Source: Toxotes chatareus (taxonomy: Eukaryota > Chordata > Actinopteri > Toxotidae). From it: a DNA stretch of 64,000 nt. Both the position numbers and the translations under genes were made by a program. Under the pieces are notes generated by a model that saw only the letters and a program-made list of their open reading frames with translations, was not told the origin of the DNA and ran no database searches. Location: assembly GCA_016801885.1 (NCBI GenBank), contig CM028896.1, positions 18,057,501 to 18,121,500 on the forward strand, written 5' to 3'. Shown piece after piece: positions 25,921 through 36,709 of the stretch; within the stretch, counting starts at the first letter, position 1; every line of letters starts with the position of its first letter.

Positions 25921-27659
25921 CCTCTCTCCCCGCCCTCTCTGGGTCTCCTCCTCACCTGCTGCCAATCACACAGGTGTGCGTGACTGACCAATACAAACCC
26001 AGAGCGCGCTGTACTAAAGGGCCAGTCTGTATATTTGTTGTTAAACCCAACTTGTCGTCTGTTGTCAAACATGTTTGTTTCACTGTTACTGTGTTATAAC
26101 ATGTCAAAGCTGATTTAGAGCCAAACCTCAGTTAGTCCAGTGATCATTTACTTGGTTTGTTTGATATGAACCTCCAGGTCACTATGAAGGAGAAGAAGCT
26201 TTTATTATTGTCCAGGTATGTTTTTACACACACATTTTACCCACAGCAAGTGAATGAACCACACACAGATGCACCAGAGACGCTGGGGCAGAGAGAGGAG
26301 GGTGATTTCTGAGATGGGTCACTGGTGTGGTGCAGTTGTTAACAGCTGGACCAGTTTTCCTCTGATGCCTGCAGCTTATTCTTTAGCCCACAGCAAAAAG
26401 CCAAAGCATGTTGAAGACACTCACTTTCATTTAAAACTCAGTTCTTATTCCCACAACATGACACGACGTCCTGTAAAGACCTGATTACACTTCATGTGAA
26501 GGGAGGATGAGCTTTACTTCATTCTTCATTATATTTAATGTTGTTTCACAGTCACAGTAAAAAGCTCGTCGATGGTCACATGTGTCATGCGGTCGCTGTA
26601 ATGGAGTCATGGACACCCCCAGAAACACATTTGGGTAATGTGATGGGGTGCTCCCTGTTTATCATGTGATGCAGTCAGAGGCGGTGCTGAGCCGGAGGAA
26701 GCACATTGTGCATAACTCACCAGCTGCGTTTGTCAAAACAGAGATCTGCGTGGAGGCTAATGATCCACGAGAAATTAATGAGTCCATAAAACAGAAAAAT
26801 CCACCGTTCACACAAGCATGACAGGATCCTGTGACTTTGATAAACCGTTAAATGACAGATAATCGGGGGGGGGGGTCATCAGTCCCTACACCTCTGATAG
26901 AAGGTGAGTCCTGATGTCTCTGTGTGCTCCATGACAGTGAGTCCACAGCCCACAGTGAGCAGCTGCTTCATTAAACTGCTGAGCCTTCTGTTAAACACAG
27001 AACTATCAGTCTGTTTCCTTAAAGAACAATTGAATTTAAATGTTTTAGCCTGTTTCTGTTCAGGGATTAAAATGACATCAGACGTGGTCAAACCATGACA
27101 CGTTTCTTACCTGCTCTGTCATGTGGATAACACGGAGGATGTCTCTCACTGTGGTTCAGGGCCACGTTAGCTTGACATGCATCTGTCCTCACGCCTGTTA
27201 CAGTTGATGATGTCAGCTCGTGTCCGTGGGGCTGGACTCAGGTCAGGATTCAGGCCAACTGCACGGAACTGCTTTGTTTATGGTAATCTGTACAGTCCTG
27301 CCTCCCGCTCTGCTGCTCGAGCATTAACATGGCACCAGGTGTCATGAAAACACAGGTACACACGTGTCCTGTCTGCAGGTTGCTAGCACGCCGTGCGGCA
27401 GCTGTAGCATTGATGAGTAGCAGCTCTCTGCAGTGCACACCCCTCGCCACTGAACCAGCCCCTCTCCATTGTTTTAATTTCATTAAAGGCCTAATGCAGT
27501 TTATTACCTTTTTAGTGTCTTCTCAATTTATGACACAGAGACACTGTGAGCTGGCAGAAAGCAGAGCTGTGGAGGAGGTGCAGGTGAGCTGGTGTGTGTG
27601 TGTGTGTGGGGGGGGTATTCCAGTGAGCCCCCACCCAAATGAATGTATAATCAGGCTTT

Positions 27660-28035
27660 GATTTCCAGGTCTGCGTCAGACAGCCTGGGCACAATCTATT
27701 ACTTCACTGCCATTCCCTAAGTGTTTGCTCCCCACCCTGACCCTGCCACTTTATCTGTTGGTTTTATTCTCCGAGTGCACGCTGTCCATATGTTTCCCTA
27801 ATAGTCACTATAATTCTTGTGCAGCAGGGCTCGTGTTTTATTAGTCCTGAGTACGAAGAGAGTGGGGAAGAATGCATTTTAATAAAACCCCTGTAGCAAC
27901 ACACTAATGGGCTGACACCGAGGTATTTGCATAGAGATGAATTACACCAGGCCGCCTTGACGTGACTTTTAAAATATGATTGAGGAGGTTATTATTGCTG
28001 CACTATGATACGTGCTAACAGGTTATTTTAGCGTG
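27660..28035. other. Candidate conserved non-coding element
   Basis: Long non-repetitive stretch with ATCTATTACTTCACTGCC, TTTATCTGTTGG, CATTTTAATAAAACCC, GGTATTTGCATAGAGATGAATTA and TTAAAATATGATTGA. It lies about 5 kb downstream of nkx6.1. Confidence 0.4.
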
Positions 28036-28504
28036 GCTAGTGCTAATAAAATTCAGAACAAAAGACTCGGGTGATGAGGGCAGGGTTTTTCATTGCCAGA
28101 GTCCACTGAAGGTGCTCATTCTGTCATTACTTAGCTCTGCCTCACCTCCCCCTCCCCTCGGTCCCCAAGCAGGAGGAATAACAGGCTGCGTTTCACCACC
28201 GTCCATCCTTCAGGAAGGCCGTGACCGACTTCATCCTCATCATCAATCACAACAGTTTGTCTCTGCTTTGTTCTGACACAGTTAAAGGTCTCAGTCTGTT
28301 TCAGACCAGCTGCTGAATCCCTGTTGGATCTGGGGCTTTATGGAGGTACCTTTCCACAGTCTGACACCACACCCCATGCACTGATTGGCCGACACAGGTG
28401 TGTCGGACAAAGTCACAAACCCAGAACGACCGTGGATGATGTTTCATGCATCAGATGCTAATGTGACTGGTTACTGTCAGGAGAGACTCCACCTCCCTGC
28501 AGGA

Positions 28505-28506
<2 letters not shown>

Positions 28507-28550
<44 letters not shown>
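28507..28550. repeat. (CA)n microsatellite
   Basis: About 22 CA copies. Confidence 0.95.
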
Positions 28551-28552
<2 letters not shown>

Positions 28553-29086
28553 GATTAGTCTGTGATATGTGGTTCCTGTGTTTGCCTGTGAGTAGCTGTC
28601 ATATGACACCTGTTCACCAGCAGCCAGTTTACAGGCGACGCCGCCTGTGACAGAGGGAGAGAGGTGAAACATCATTAAAGGAGATTATCTCTGAATAAAT
28701 ACTTGAAGGAGGTTAGCACCCAGAGCTGAGGGACCGGCTGATAACAGATTATATCTCCTCCATCAGATGATCCACGTTCAGAGCCTGTGTTCAAACGTCG
28801 AGCCAGCAGGTGAGGTCTTCCTCTGGAGGAGCACCTGCTGTAAAGCCCACATGGCCTGGGACTCGCTCACTGATTCACATAAGTTGTCATTAACTCTCTG
28901 AAGCAGACAGAGCAATTAACACAGACTTTATTCCCATACCCTGCGGGCCGGTGATTACTGCACTCAGTGAGCAGCAAAATGCTGCAGGAGTGAATTCCAT
29001 TCTGTGAGAGCGAGCTGCATTCAGAGCTGCAGCTCGCACAATGTTTCCACTCAACCATGAAGCTGTGGTTACAGGGAGGAAGGTGA

Positions 29087-29156
29087 GAGGAGGAGGAGGA
29101 GGAGGAGAGGAGGAGGAGGAGGAGGAGGAGGAGGAGGAGGAGGAGGAGGAGGAGGA
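29087..29156. repeat. (GGA)n microsatellite
   Basis: About 23 GGA triplets with one GA interruption: a purine-only strand able to form triplex or G-rich structures. Confidence 0.95.
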
Positions 29157-29195
29157 GCTGCTGCTCCTGCTGTGGAGGAGGGAGGAGCTTCTCTT

Positions 29196-29258
29196 AATGG
29201 AGGATCCCAAGGCGCTCCTGCTGCTCCTGTATCAATGGAGGATCCCAAGGCGCTCCTT
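29196..29258. repeat. 39-base direct duplication
   Basis: AATGGAGGATCCCAAGGCGC and a few flanking bases occur twice, 39 bases apart, next to the GGA run. Confidence 0.8.
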
Positions 29259-29512
29259 ATCACACGGCTCCAGGCGGGTTAGAGGGAGATAAGACCACCA
29301 TTCATGCCCCCCCCCCCCCCCACACACATGTCCTTGTGTGTAATCTCTTGTAGTACATGGTCAACTGAGAGCCTGTCAATGGGCTCTTTATAAAGATCAG
29401 CTAATGCTAACACATTAGTCACGCTAGCAAACAGGTTCAGTGTGAGTCAACAGGTAGAACTGAAACCTAACAGGCTGGATTCCACGTAACAGGCATGGAT
29501 TCAAACACACTC

Positions 29513-29732
29513 CACAACAACACAAACACACAAACACACAACAACACAAACACACAAACACACAACCTCACAAACACACAACCTCACAAACACACAACCA
29601 CACAACCTCACAAACACACAACCTCACAAACACACAACCACACAACAACACAAACACACAAACACACAAACACACAAACACACAACAACACAACCACACA
29701 AACACACAAACAACACAACCACACAACCACAG
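29513..29732. repeat. ACACAAACACACAACA-type minisatellite
   Basis: Irregular units of 7-9 bases (ACAAACAC, ACAACCTC, ACAACCAC). The open frame of Asn-Thr-Gln-Thr across it is repeat-derived. Confidence 0.9.
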
Positions 29733-29816
29733 ACACAGAAGGACACTGACATCAGAGCATCAGGAAAACAGTTCAGCCAGAAGATGGTTTTATTACAGAA
29801 GCTGTCAGATGGACAA

Positions 29817-29817
<1 letters not shown>

Positions 29818-29844
<27 letters not shown>
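29818..29844. repeat. (TG)n microsatellite
   Basis: About 13 copies. Confidence 0.9.
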
Positions 29845-29851
<7 letters not shown>

Positions 29852-30192
29852 CCTGTTTAAATATTAAAACATATTTTACATCAAACATGTCTTTTAGCAT
29901 TTCACCTTTATAACATGGTGAAAATACCTGGCTGGAAACAGACCAGGTGGGCTGCCTCTGACTCCTCCCCCCTCCTTCATCATGAACGAGACTAAAAATG
30001 AAAAGTGAAAATCGTGGGCGTGATGAACGAGACTAAAATGAAAGACTAAAACGTTCAAAGCCATGCTGTCAGAGAGGCGCAGCAGAGGAGAATCAGATTC
30101 CTGTTCACTGCCAGATGTTTCCTGATCAGCCACAGATAAATGTTCAATCATCAGAAATCTGTGACGCAGTGGCTGAACCTGGGTGAACAGGT

Positions 30193-30193
<1 letters not shown>

Positions 30194-30223
<30 letters not shown>
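30194..30223. repeat. (CA)n microsatellite
   Basis: About 15 copies. Confidence 0.9.
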
Positions 30224-30226
<3 letters not shown>

Positions 30227-30829
30227 TTGACCTTCTTGTTCTGGATTGTTCTCCAGGTTCAGGTGGAACCTCTGCTGGGACAATGACAGGTGAATGTCAG
30301 GTGATAAAAAAGGACACGAGCATGACCAATGTCCCATCGTCCCACTGAGGATCCCAGAGTCCCTGACAGGAGACATCTCGGGGCTGTTTTCTTTTTCAAT
30401 GAAATGTCAGAAAACAATGACCAATGTCCGTCTCACTGTCCCAGAGTCCAAGGAGACATCTTCAGGCATTTTGCTGAAAGTCCAGACGCAGAGACGTTCA
30501 GTTAACTGTGACAGAGGAGAACAGGAAGTCCTCTGAGACGGCAGAGCTCGCCCAGCTCTGTGCAGCTAAATAATAAAATAGAATAAAAAAACTACGACCT
30601 GCTTCTACTGAGCTGTTGCCTTTGGGCCCCGGGGCCTCAGGGCCTCTGCCCGCTGGACCCCTTCAGTCCGTCCGGCCTCAGGTCTCATCATCACTGTGTG
30701 TCAGAGTTGGAACAGTGAAGGACAGACAGCAAACAGTGACACACATTAATGCTTCCAATAATTCTGTTCACCATCGATGAATCAGCGTCTTCCTCTGATG
30801 TGACAGCAGAGCCCCCTGAGAGGCCCTCA

Positions 30830-30890
30830 TCCTCCGGGGCCCTCATCCTGCAGGGCCCTCATCCTGCAGGGCCCTCATCCCCATCAGAGT
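30830..30890. repeat. Short tandem repeat (GGGCCCTCATCCTGCA)
   Basis: Three to four copies of a 16-18 base unit with one CCGG variant. Confidence 0.8.
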
Positions 30891-31030
30891 GGAGCCGGTG
30901 CTGCTGAAGTGTGTGTGGGGCCTGATCCTGTGCATTTTTCTCCTGATGCTCTGACGCGTGATGTTCGTCTGGATGTGGTATCACCTGGACTCCAGTGTCA
31001 CCGCCATCTTTACACCCAGGTGTTTGTTCC

Positions 31031-31189
31031 TCCTCTCACCCAGCCCGGCCCTCAGCAGGAGGGTCCCCCATACGAGCCAGGTTCACAGGGAGCTGTGTCT
31101 GCTGATCTGGGGTCAGACTCTGGGTCTGTAAAGAGCTCTGAGACAGTTCTGACTGAGGAGCTGAATAAATAACACTGAACTGAACTGAA
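31031..31189 (+). mobile_element. L2-like non-LTR element 3' tail (copy 1)
   Basis: Almost identical over about 160 bases to the copy at 52.81 kb, including CTGAATAAATAACACTGAAC and ending in repeated TGAAC. The partner copy shows this is a dispersed repeat. The L2-like label rests on the tail and is an inference. Confidence 0.6.
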
Positions 31190-31291
31190 AAAATGTATTT
31201 GTTTGTTTTTTTTTTTGTCAGAGTGAAAAACACAAATGTTCAGACTCTGACAGATTTAATGCTGTGTCAGTCACAGGTCAGGTTTATATCC

Positions 31292-31345
31292 AGATTCAAG
31301 ATTCAAGAGTCTTTATTGTCATTATGCGAGCATAACGAAATTTTT
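31292..31345. mobile_element. Fragment of a dispersed fish repeat
   Basis: Contains TTTATTGTCATTATGCGAGC followed by ATAACGAAATTT, a motif recurrent in teleost interspersed repeats. It begins with a duplicated AGATTCA. The family was not identified. Confidence 0.4.
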
Positions 31346-31958
31346 CAGGTTTATATTTAATTTACATTTGATTTTGCTGGTTTTGTTGAGTTGTGTAGTT
31401 TGGATGCTGTGGGTCTTCCTCAGTGAAATGATGAGATGATTCTAATGAGAATTTCTCATCGGAGTGAAAATGACTGGTTACTTGTGTTTCCGGTCTCCAG
31501 CTGGATTCAGGACACGCGCCGGATCCAGACCCAGGTCTCTGTGACCAGCTTCTGTCTGTCGCAGTGAATTTAGATTTGTTCATGGAAAACATGAAAAAAT
31601 GTTTCAGTTTTCAAAAATAAATCCAGTTAATGTCAGAACGGTTCAACATCATAAAATAATAATTACAGTTCTAGAAAAAAAAATTACGATTATTATTATT
31701 GTTATGATTAATTTTCACTGAGGGTGAAGCCAGTGCGCCGCGTGTTCGTGACTTCAGCCGAGCAGCAGCCGCCTCCGGCCGCTGTGTCTGCCGGAGTTCG
31801 GCGGGAAGAAAAAAAAAAACGATCCGCGGTTTCTTTCGTTTCAAAACGTTTTTTCCTTCGTGGATTTTTTTTTCAGTCATCGTGTTTATGATCAGACACA
31901 TCAGTTACATCCGGATCCACAGCTGATCATCAAACATCAGCAGCTGATGAAGCCGTGA

Positions 31959-31963
<5 letters not shown>

Positions 31964-31990
<27 letters not shown>
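31964..31990. repeat. (GT)n microsatellite
   Basis: About 13 copies. Confidence 0.9.
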
Positions 31991-31991
<1 letters not shown>

Positions 31992-32138
31992 TCATTTTCA
32001 CACTTTTCTCCTTCAAACCATTTTCTGACATTAAAGCGGATTTTGACGTTTCTCTGTTCGCGAAAAAAAAAAAAGAAAGGTTTAAATTTATCCCCGAAAC
32101 TTAAAGCGCAGAGGGCGGCAAAAAGAAAGCGACACACT

Positions 32139-32292
32139 GATAATAATAATAACACCAATAATAATAATAATAATAATAATATGTTGATCGAAATAATATG
32201 AATAACAACAACAATAATAATAATAATACCACCAATAATAATAATAATAATAATAGTGTTGACAACAATAATAATAGTAACAATAATAATAA
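32139..32292. repeat. Interrupted (AAT/ATA)n microsatellite
   Basis: About 150 bases of TAA/AAC triplets with a few interruptions, just beyond the proposed nkx6.1 3' end. The triplets create spurious open frames rich in Asn, Leu or Tyr on both strands. Confidence 0.85.
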
Positions 32293-32458
32293 CGTGACGG
32301 CGTCGCAGCAGGAATAAATCAGGAGTTAAAGAATGAATATCGATTAGAATATTCGATTAAGGCCGTGATTCATTGGTTAATCAGCTCCGGTCCATAATCT
32401 CCCGCGTTCATGAATTCTTTTTTTTCAGGTGGAACAAACCAAATCAAACCTTTGAGTT

Positions 32459-32464
32459 TTTATT
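32459..32464 (-). promoter_or_regulatory. Candidate polyadenylation signal of nkx6.1
   Basis: A minus-strand AATAAA lies about 515 bases past the nkx6.1 stop codon. It would give a 3' UTR of roughly 0.5 kb covering about 32440-32978. Other AT-rich signals may exist further on, because (AAT)n runs occur just downstream. Confidence 0.4.
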
Positions 32465-32978
32465 AAATAAAAGTGCGTTACATTCACCTGCCATGATACA
32501 CAGCTGCAGGCGTCACTCACAACTCAAACAGATAAATTAGAAACGTGGGAGCAGATTTTTCTCATGTATGTACAGGTGCGTGTGGTGCGTTCAGGATCTC
32601 CTCCTAATTTGAGACTGATGAGTCAGGAGGCCTTCACGGACCCGCAGCAGGGCTCGTGGGTATTTTGTGGAATAAATTGTCACTGAAATACAAAATGAAA
32701 TCAGCTGATCTGAGCAGTCTGTAAAAACCTGTCCTCACATTTAAATTATTCACAGCAGGATCGTCTCTGTTCGCGCGACTCACGGTTCTATTTACAGGCT
32801 CGGTACCGTCTCTGCGGGCCCGGTCCGTGATTTGGCCTGACGTGTCCTCTGCGGTGTCCTCGCGCCGCGCGGGCAGGAGTCCTCCTCCACCACCGAGACA
32901 ACAAAACGAAAAGAGGGGAAAACGAAGCGAAGCTTCGGGTGCGACCGAGTCCGGGAGCCCGGTCTCGCCGCGGGGCGG

Positions 32979-33228
32979 TTAGGAGCTGTCGTTCTCCGAC
33001 GTGTGGAGCAGCAGAGCCGAGCCCGGTTTGTGTTTCTTCAGCAGCTGTGTGATCTTCTCGTCGTCCGAGTTCGGGTCCAGAGGTTTGTTGTAGTCGTCGT
33101 CTTCGTCCTCGTTGTCCGATGTCCCCTTCAGCCGCTCGGTCTCTGAGTCCTGCTTCTTTTTAGCCGAGGCCATTTCCGCCGCGTGCTTTTTCCTCCACTT
33201 AGTTCTTCTGTTCTGAAACCACACCTGA

Positions 33229-33267
<39 letters not shown>

Positions 33268-33446
33268 TTCACTTTTTGCTTTGATTCTCTGATTAAGAAG
33301 CAGCAGCTTTGATTTTAGACTCTGAGCATTAAAGCGTGATGATAATTATAATAATCCAAAAAACTACTATAATTGATAATTATAATAATTAGAAAAAACT
33401 ACTATAATTGATAATTATAATAATTACAAAAACCAATAATAATAAT

Positions 33447-33483
<37 letters not shown>

Positions 33484-34736
33484 GAATTCCATGCAGCACA
33501 ACAGCGGATGAAATGAAGCTCATGCCAGAATGATAGAAAGGCCTTATGGAAGCTTTTGCATTAAATGGCATTTTGATTCGATGTTTTGATTTTTGAGGTT
33601 CGGGCTGAAAAAGCTGCAGAAAACATGAGTTAAATTAATTAAACTGAAGGTGAAATTATTTATTTACTGGAAGCATTTGATCAAAAATCAAGAAAATAAT
33701 TTTGCGTGAGATAAAAAGTTATTTTTCTCTTCTGCAAACAGAAGAATCGGATTTTCCTGGGTTGTGTTTCTTTGTTAATTTGCCGGTTTTGTCAGTGCAC
33801 TTCTGAATTACCTTGACCTGGCTCTCCGTCATTCCCAGGGAGTAGGCCAGCCGCGCTCTCTCCGGACCCGCCAGATATTTAGTCTGTTCAAAAGTTTTTT
33901 CCAGCGCAAAAATCTGTTGTCCAGAAAACGTGGGTCGCGTGTGTTTTCTTTTCCCGTCTTTGTCCAGTAACACGGAGTTCTGATCTGAAACAGTGAAGAG
34001 ATGAAAGCATGAAAAGCAGACAGAAGTGAGAGGGTGAGCCCTGCTTATTTCTGTGGACAGTCAGAGAAGCTCGGCTCTAAAATTCAGGCCTTCAGCGCTG
34101 TTTTATTCTCAGCAAATCATTTTATTATTATCTGAATATTTAACAAGCCGCACGGACACCGCACACACTTACGGGGTGAACACGCAAACCGGGCGTCCCT
34201 CCAGTGCGGGCTCTGCATAACTCCGGGCCAGAAGATCGGCGTCCTGCCCGGAAGGTCCGCCAAGGGCTTCGGGTACCGGGCCACCGCGACCGCCGCGGCG
34301 CTGGGGGTGAAGTAAAGTCCGGGAGGCGGCGGAGGACTGAGGCTGCTGAATCGGGGCAGCCCTGACAGAATCCCCGCCGAGGACGACGCGGCGGCGGCGG
34401 CCACGGCGACTGTGGCGCCGGCAGAGGACACGGAGGGCCGGTTGAGGATGTCGTTAATTCCGTGAGGGGTGTGGCGGAGGAGCACTGCTGCGGGGAGCCG
34501 AGCCCCGACGACAGCCCCGTGGAGCTTTTGATCCCCGGGGAGGACACGGCCATGCCGCCCGGGTTGGGAGAGGTGGTGGCCGGTGAGGTAGAAGAGTTGG
34601 GGCCGGTGGAGGAGAGCGGGTACGCGGGATACAGCGGGGTCTTCATCTCGGTCATGCTGTGCAGAGCTGCCAGGGGAGGGGTGCTGAGGAGGAAGGCGCT
34701 CTGTCGGGACCCGTCCATCTGACCCACCGCTAACAT
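32979..34736 (-). CDS. nkx6.1: Homeodomain transcription factor Nkx6.1 (3 coding exons, one apparent frameshift)
   Basis: NK6-class homeobox repressor; the family specifies ventral neural tube progenitors and pancreatic beta cells. Coding exons on the minus strand are 34173-34736, 33812-33984 and 33224-32979, with gtaagt and gtaat donors and matching phases. The start is the ATG at 34736, giving MLAVGQMDGSRQSAFLL. An upstream in-frame ATG at 34817 is not needed. Visible parts are the N-terminal eh1/TN motif (FLLSTPPLAALHSM), a Ser/Pro/Ala-rich linker, the conserved FWPGVMQSP block before the homeodomain, a homeodomain at about residues 200-259 with WFQNRRTKWRKK split by intron 2, and an acidic tail (SDNEDEDDDYNKPLDPNSDD). 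Predicted length is about 326 aa, slightly under human NKX6-1. The long N-terminus and the tail favour Nkx6.1 over Nkx6.2. Two extra bases at 34465-34466 break the frame inside the TPHGIND motif; both sides read correctly, so an assembly error is likely. Confidence 0.93.
33341..33482. repeat. AT-rich tandem duplication and (AAT)n in nkx6.1 intron 2
   Basis: A unit of about 37 bases containing ACTACTATAATTGATAATTA is repeated two to three times at 33341-33430. A pure (AAT)n run follows at 33439-33482. The whole lies in the 587-base intron 2, clear of both splice sites. Confidence 0.8.
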
Positions 34737-36698
34737 TACCACTTCTCTGGGTGATCCGGGAGGACTGGGGCAGGTCTCTGTGGGGTTAGGGCCCTGCGCA
34801 CCTGACAGAGTCCGCACTGAAACTAAACCAAAACCCGCTCTTCCCTGGAGTCACACTCAAAACCCATGTCAGGCTCGATCTACCAGCAAATTCCCAAATT
34901 TTCCCAGCTTCAGTAAAAGACCCAGAATGAACCTGAGCACCGCAGCAGGACTTCAGCTTCCCCCGCAGACGGTCCCGGATCCAGGCCCACTTCCAACCCA
35001 GGCCGATGAGAGAGAGTCTTTCTCTGCTGAGTTCAAGAAGTTCTGAGATAATAAAAGCGGATCATCTGGTCCGGCGGTCTATCAGGCTCCGGGTCCAAAG
35101 TTTGAGAGGAGGAAACGGAGGGCGGGGGGGTGGGCCAGGGGCGAGGGGGGCTCTGTCCGGATTGGATGACCTGACAGTGACGTAGGCGGTCGGTGTTCAG
35201 GAGAGCGTCCTGATTGGATGAGAGGCTCGGCTCTGATTCTCTGGATGATCAAACGGAAACGAGTCTTTTTCAGTTTTTATGGAAGAAGCTGAATTTAAAG
35301 AGAATTCAGATGAATCAACATCCGGATATAAATATGAATCTATTCAGCGTTTAAAGAGAAAGTTTCTGTTTCTCTGTAAAATCAATTATTCGTTAAATAA
35401 ACGTTAAAGCAGGCGGGTTCACAGGCACAGGCCCAGGTCAGTTCACCTCATCGAAACCCTCCGGATCCGGATCAGGATCCGTGCTTCGGCCTCTTAGCTT
35501 CACAAACACCGGAGCTTTAGAAAGAGAAGAGAAATCCATCTGAAGGCTGAGGACAGAGGGACGTTAACTAACACAGCATCAGACCAGTATCACACCAGCT
35601 GCTTCCTGTTTCCACAAAAAAAAGTTCAGTCACATTATTTCATCTTTCCTCACGAACAGTAAAAATAAGTTCGGTTCATTTCAGCTGCGTGGAATCAGCG
35701 CGCAATGCAAATATATAAATATAACAAAATACTAAGATCACACATCTGTGCATCTGCAGAGCAGGTCTGATGATCAATACTGATCAGAAACAGATGAGCT
35801 GAAGTCACTGAGACACTTTCAGCTTTTTCTGAGTCAGTAATGAAAAACTCATCAGACGCTGCTGCAGGTTTCAGGACGGACCGTGTTTCATTACATATAA
35901 AATCTGTTTCTGGGATCTAATAACTTTCCAACACTCACAACTGACGCTGTGATTTTCTCATTAACAAACTCCACACGTCAAATACGACAAACACCAGGAC
36001 CGTGTCCAGGTCCGGATCAGACTGTGGTCTACTGGCGCCCCCCTGTGTTCGGTCCTGTCACAGCTCAGACAGCTGATCTGGCTCCTCACCCACCTGGACT
36101 CAGACATGTCCATATAAACACGGCTCACATTCAGACCTGGTTCCGGAAGTTCGTCCTGAGCTCCTCCGGCTCATCCACCAGCCGTTCTGAGATGGAAAAC
36201 CCGGTCATCAGTCACCGTCTGAGACCGGGATCAGTGAGACGATGGCGCCTCCCTGTGGTCAGTTATGGGACAGCACTGTCACAGCTGGGCCGGTTTAACA
36301 CGTTGATCTGTGTTTGATTAATCAGGCCTGAGATCAGAGGCTCAGCACACAAACTACCTTCACTCCATCACAGACACTGAGGCTCAACCATCATTCTGTC
36401 AGATAAAGCTGGGCCTGATCACTGCTCTCCACCCTCACCTGTGGGCTGCAGGTCGGCCTCACACCTGAGTCGACTCCAGCTTCAGGTGTGAGGACTCGCT
36501 GCTCTGGGCTCGAGTGACAGTGAAATCTGGACCTCAGGTCCGACCCCAGCTTCCTGTCGTCTTCTCCCACTGACACGTGTTAAACGCAGCATCACGAGTG
36601 TTGTGATGAGCCGCTGAGACAGGAAGGGACCAGAAACTCAGAGTAAAGTTGGTAAAAAGACAAAGACCCAGACGCCTGAGTGATAACAACTTTTCCAT
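34737..36698. other. nkx6.1 upstream region
   Basis: Between the nkx6.1 start and the rpl17 3' end (both genes minus strand). It should contain the nkx6.1 5' UTR and promoter: GC-rich sequence with G runs up to about 35.2 kb. No clear TATA box and no further gene was found. Confidence 0.5.
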
Positions 36699-36704
36699 TT
36701 TATT
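36699..36704 (-). promoter_or_regulatory. rpl17 polyadenylation signal
   Basis: Minus-strand AATAAA begins five bases beyond the TAA stop (36710-36712). The resulting 3' UTR would be only about 30 bases. Confidence 0.75.
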
Positions 36705-36709
36705 AGTTT

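Larger units (their letters stand above)
25925..31030. other. Intergenic region between the unidentified promoter and nkx6.1
   Basis: No gene is supported. It contains one strong candidate conserved stretch (27.66-28.03 kb), CA/TG runs at 28.51, 29.82 and 30.20 kb, a GGA run and a TNTQ-like repeat. The rest looks ordinary. Confidence 0.6.
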
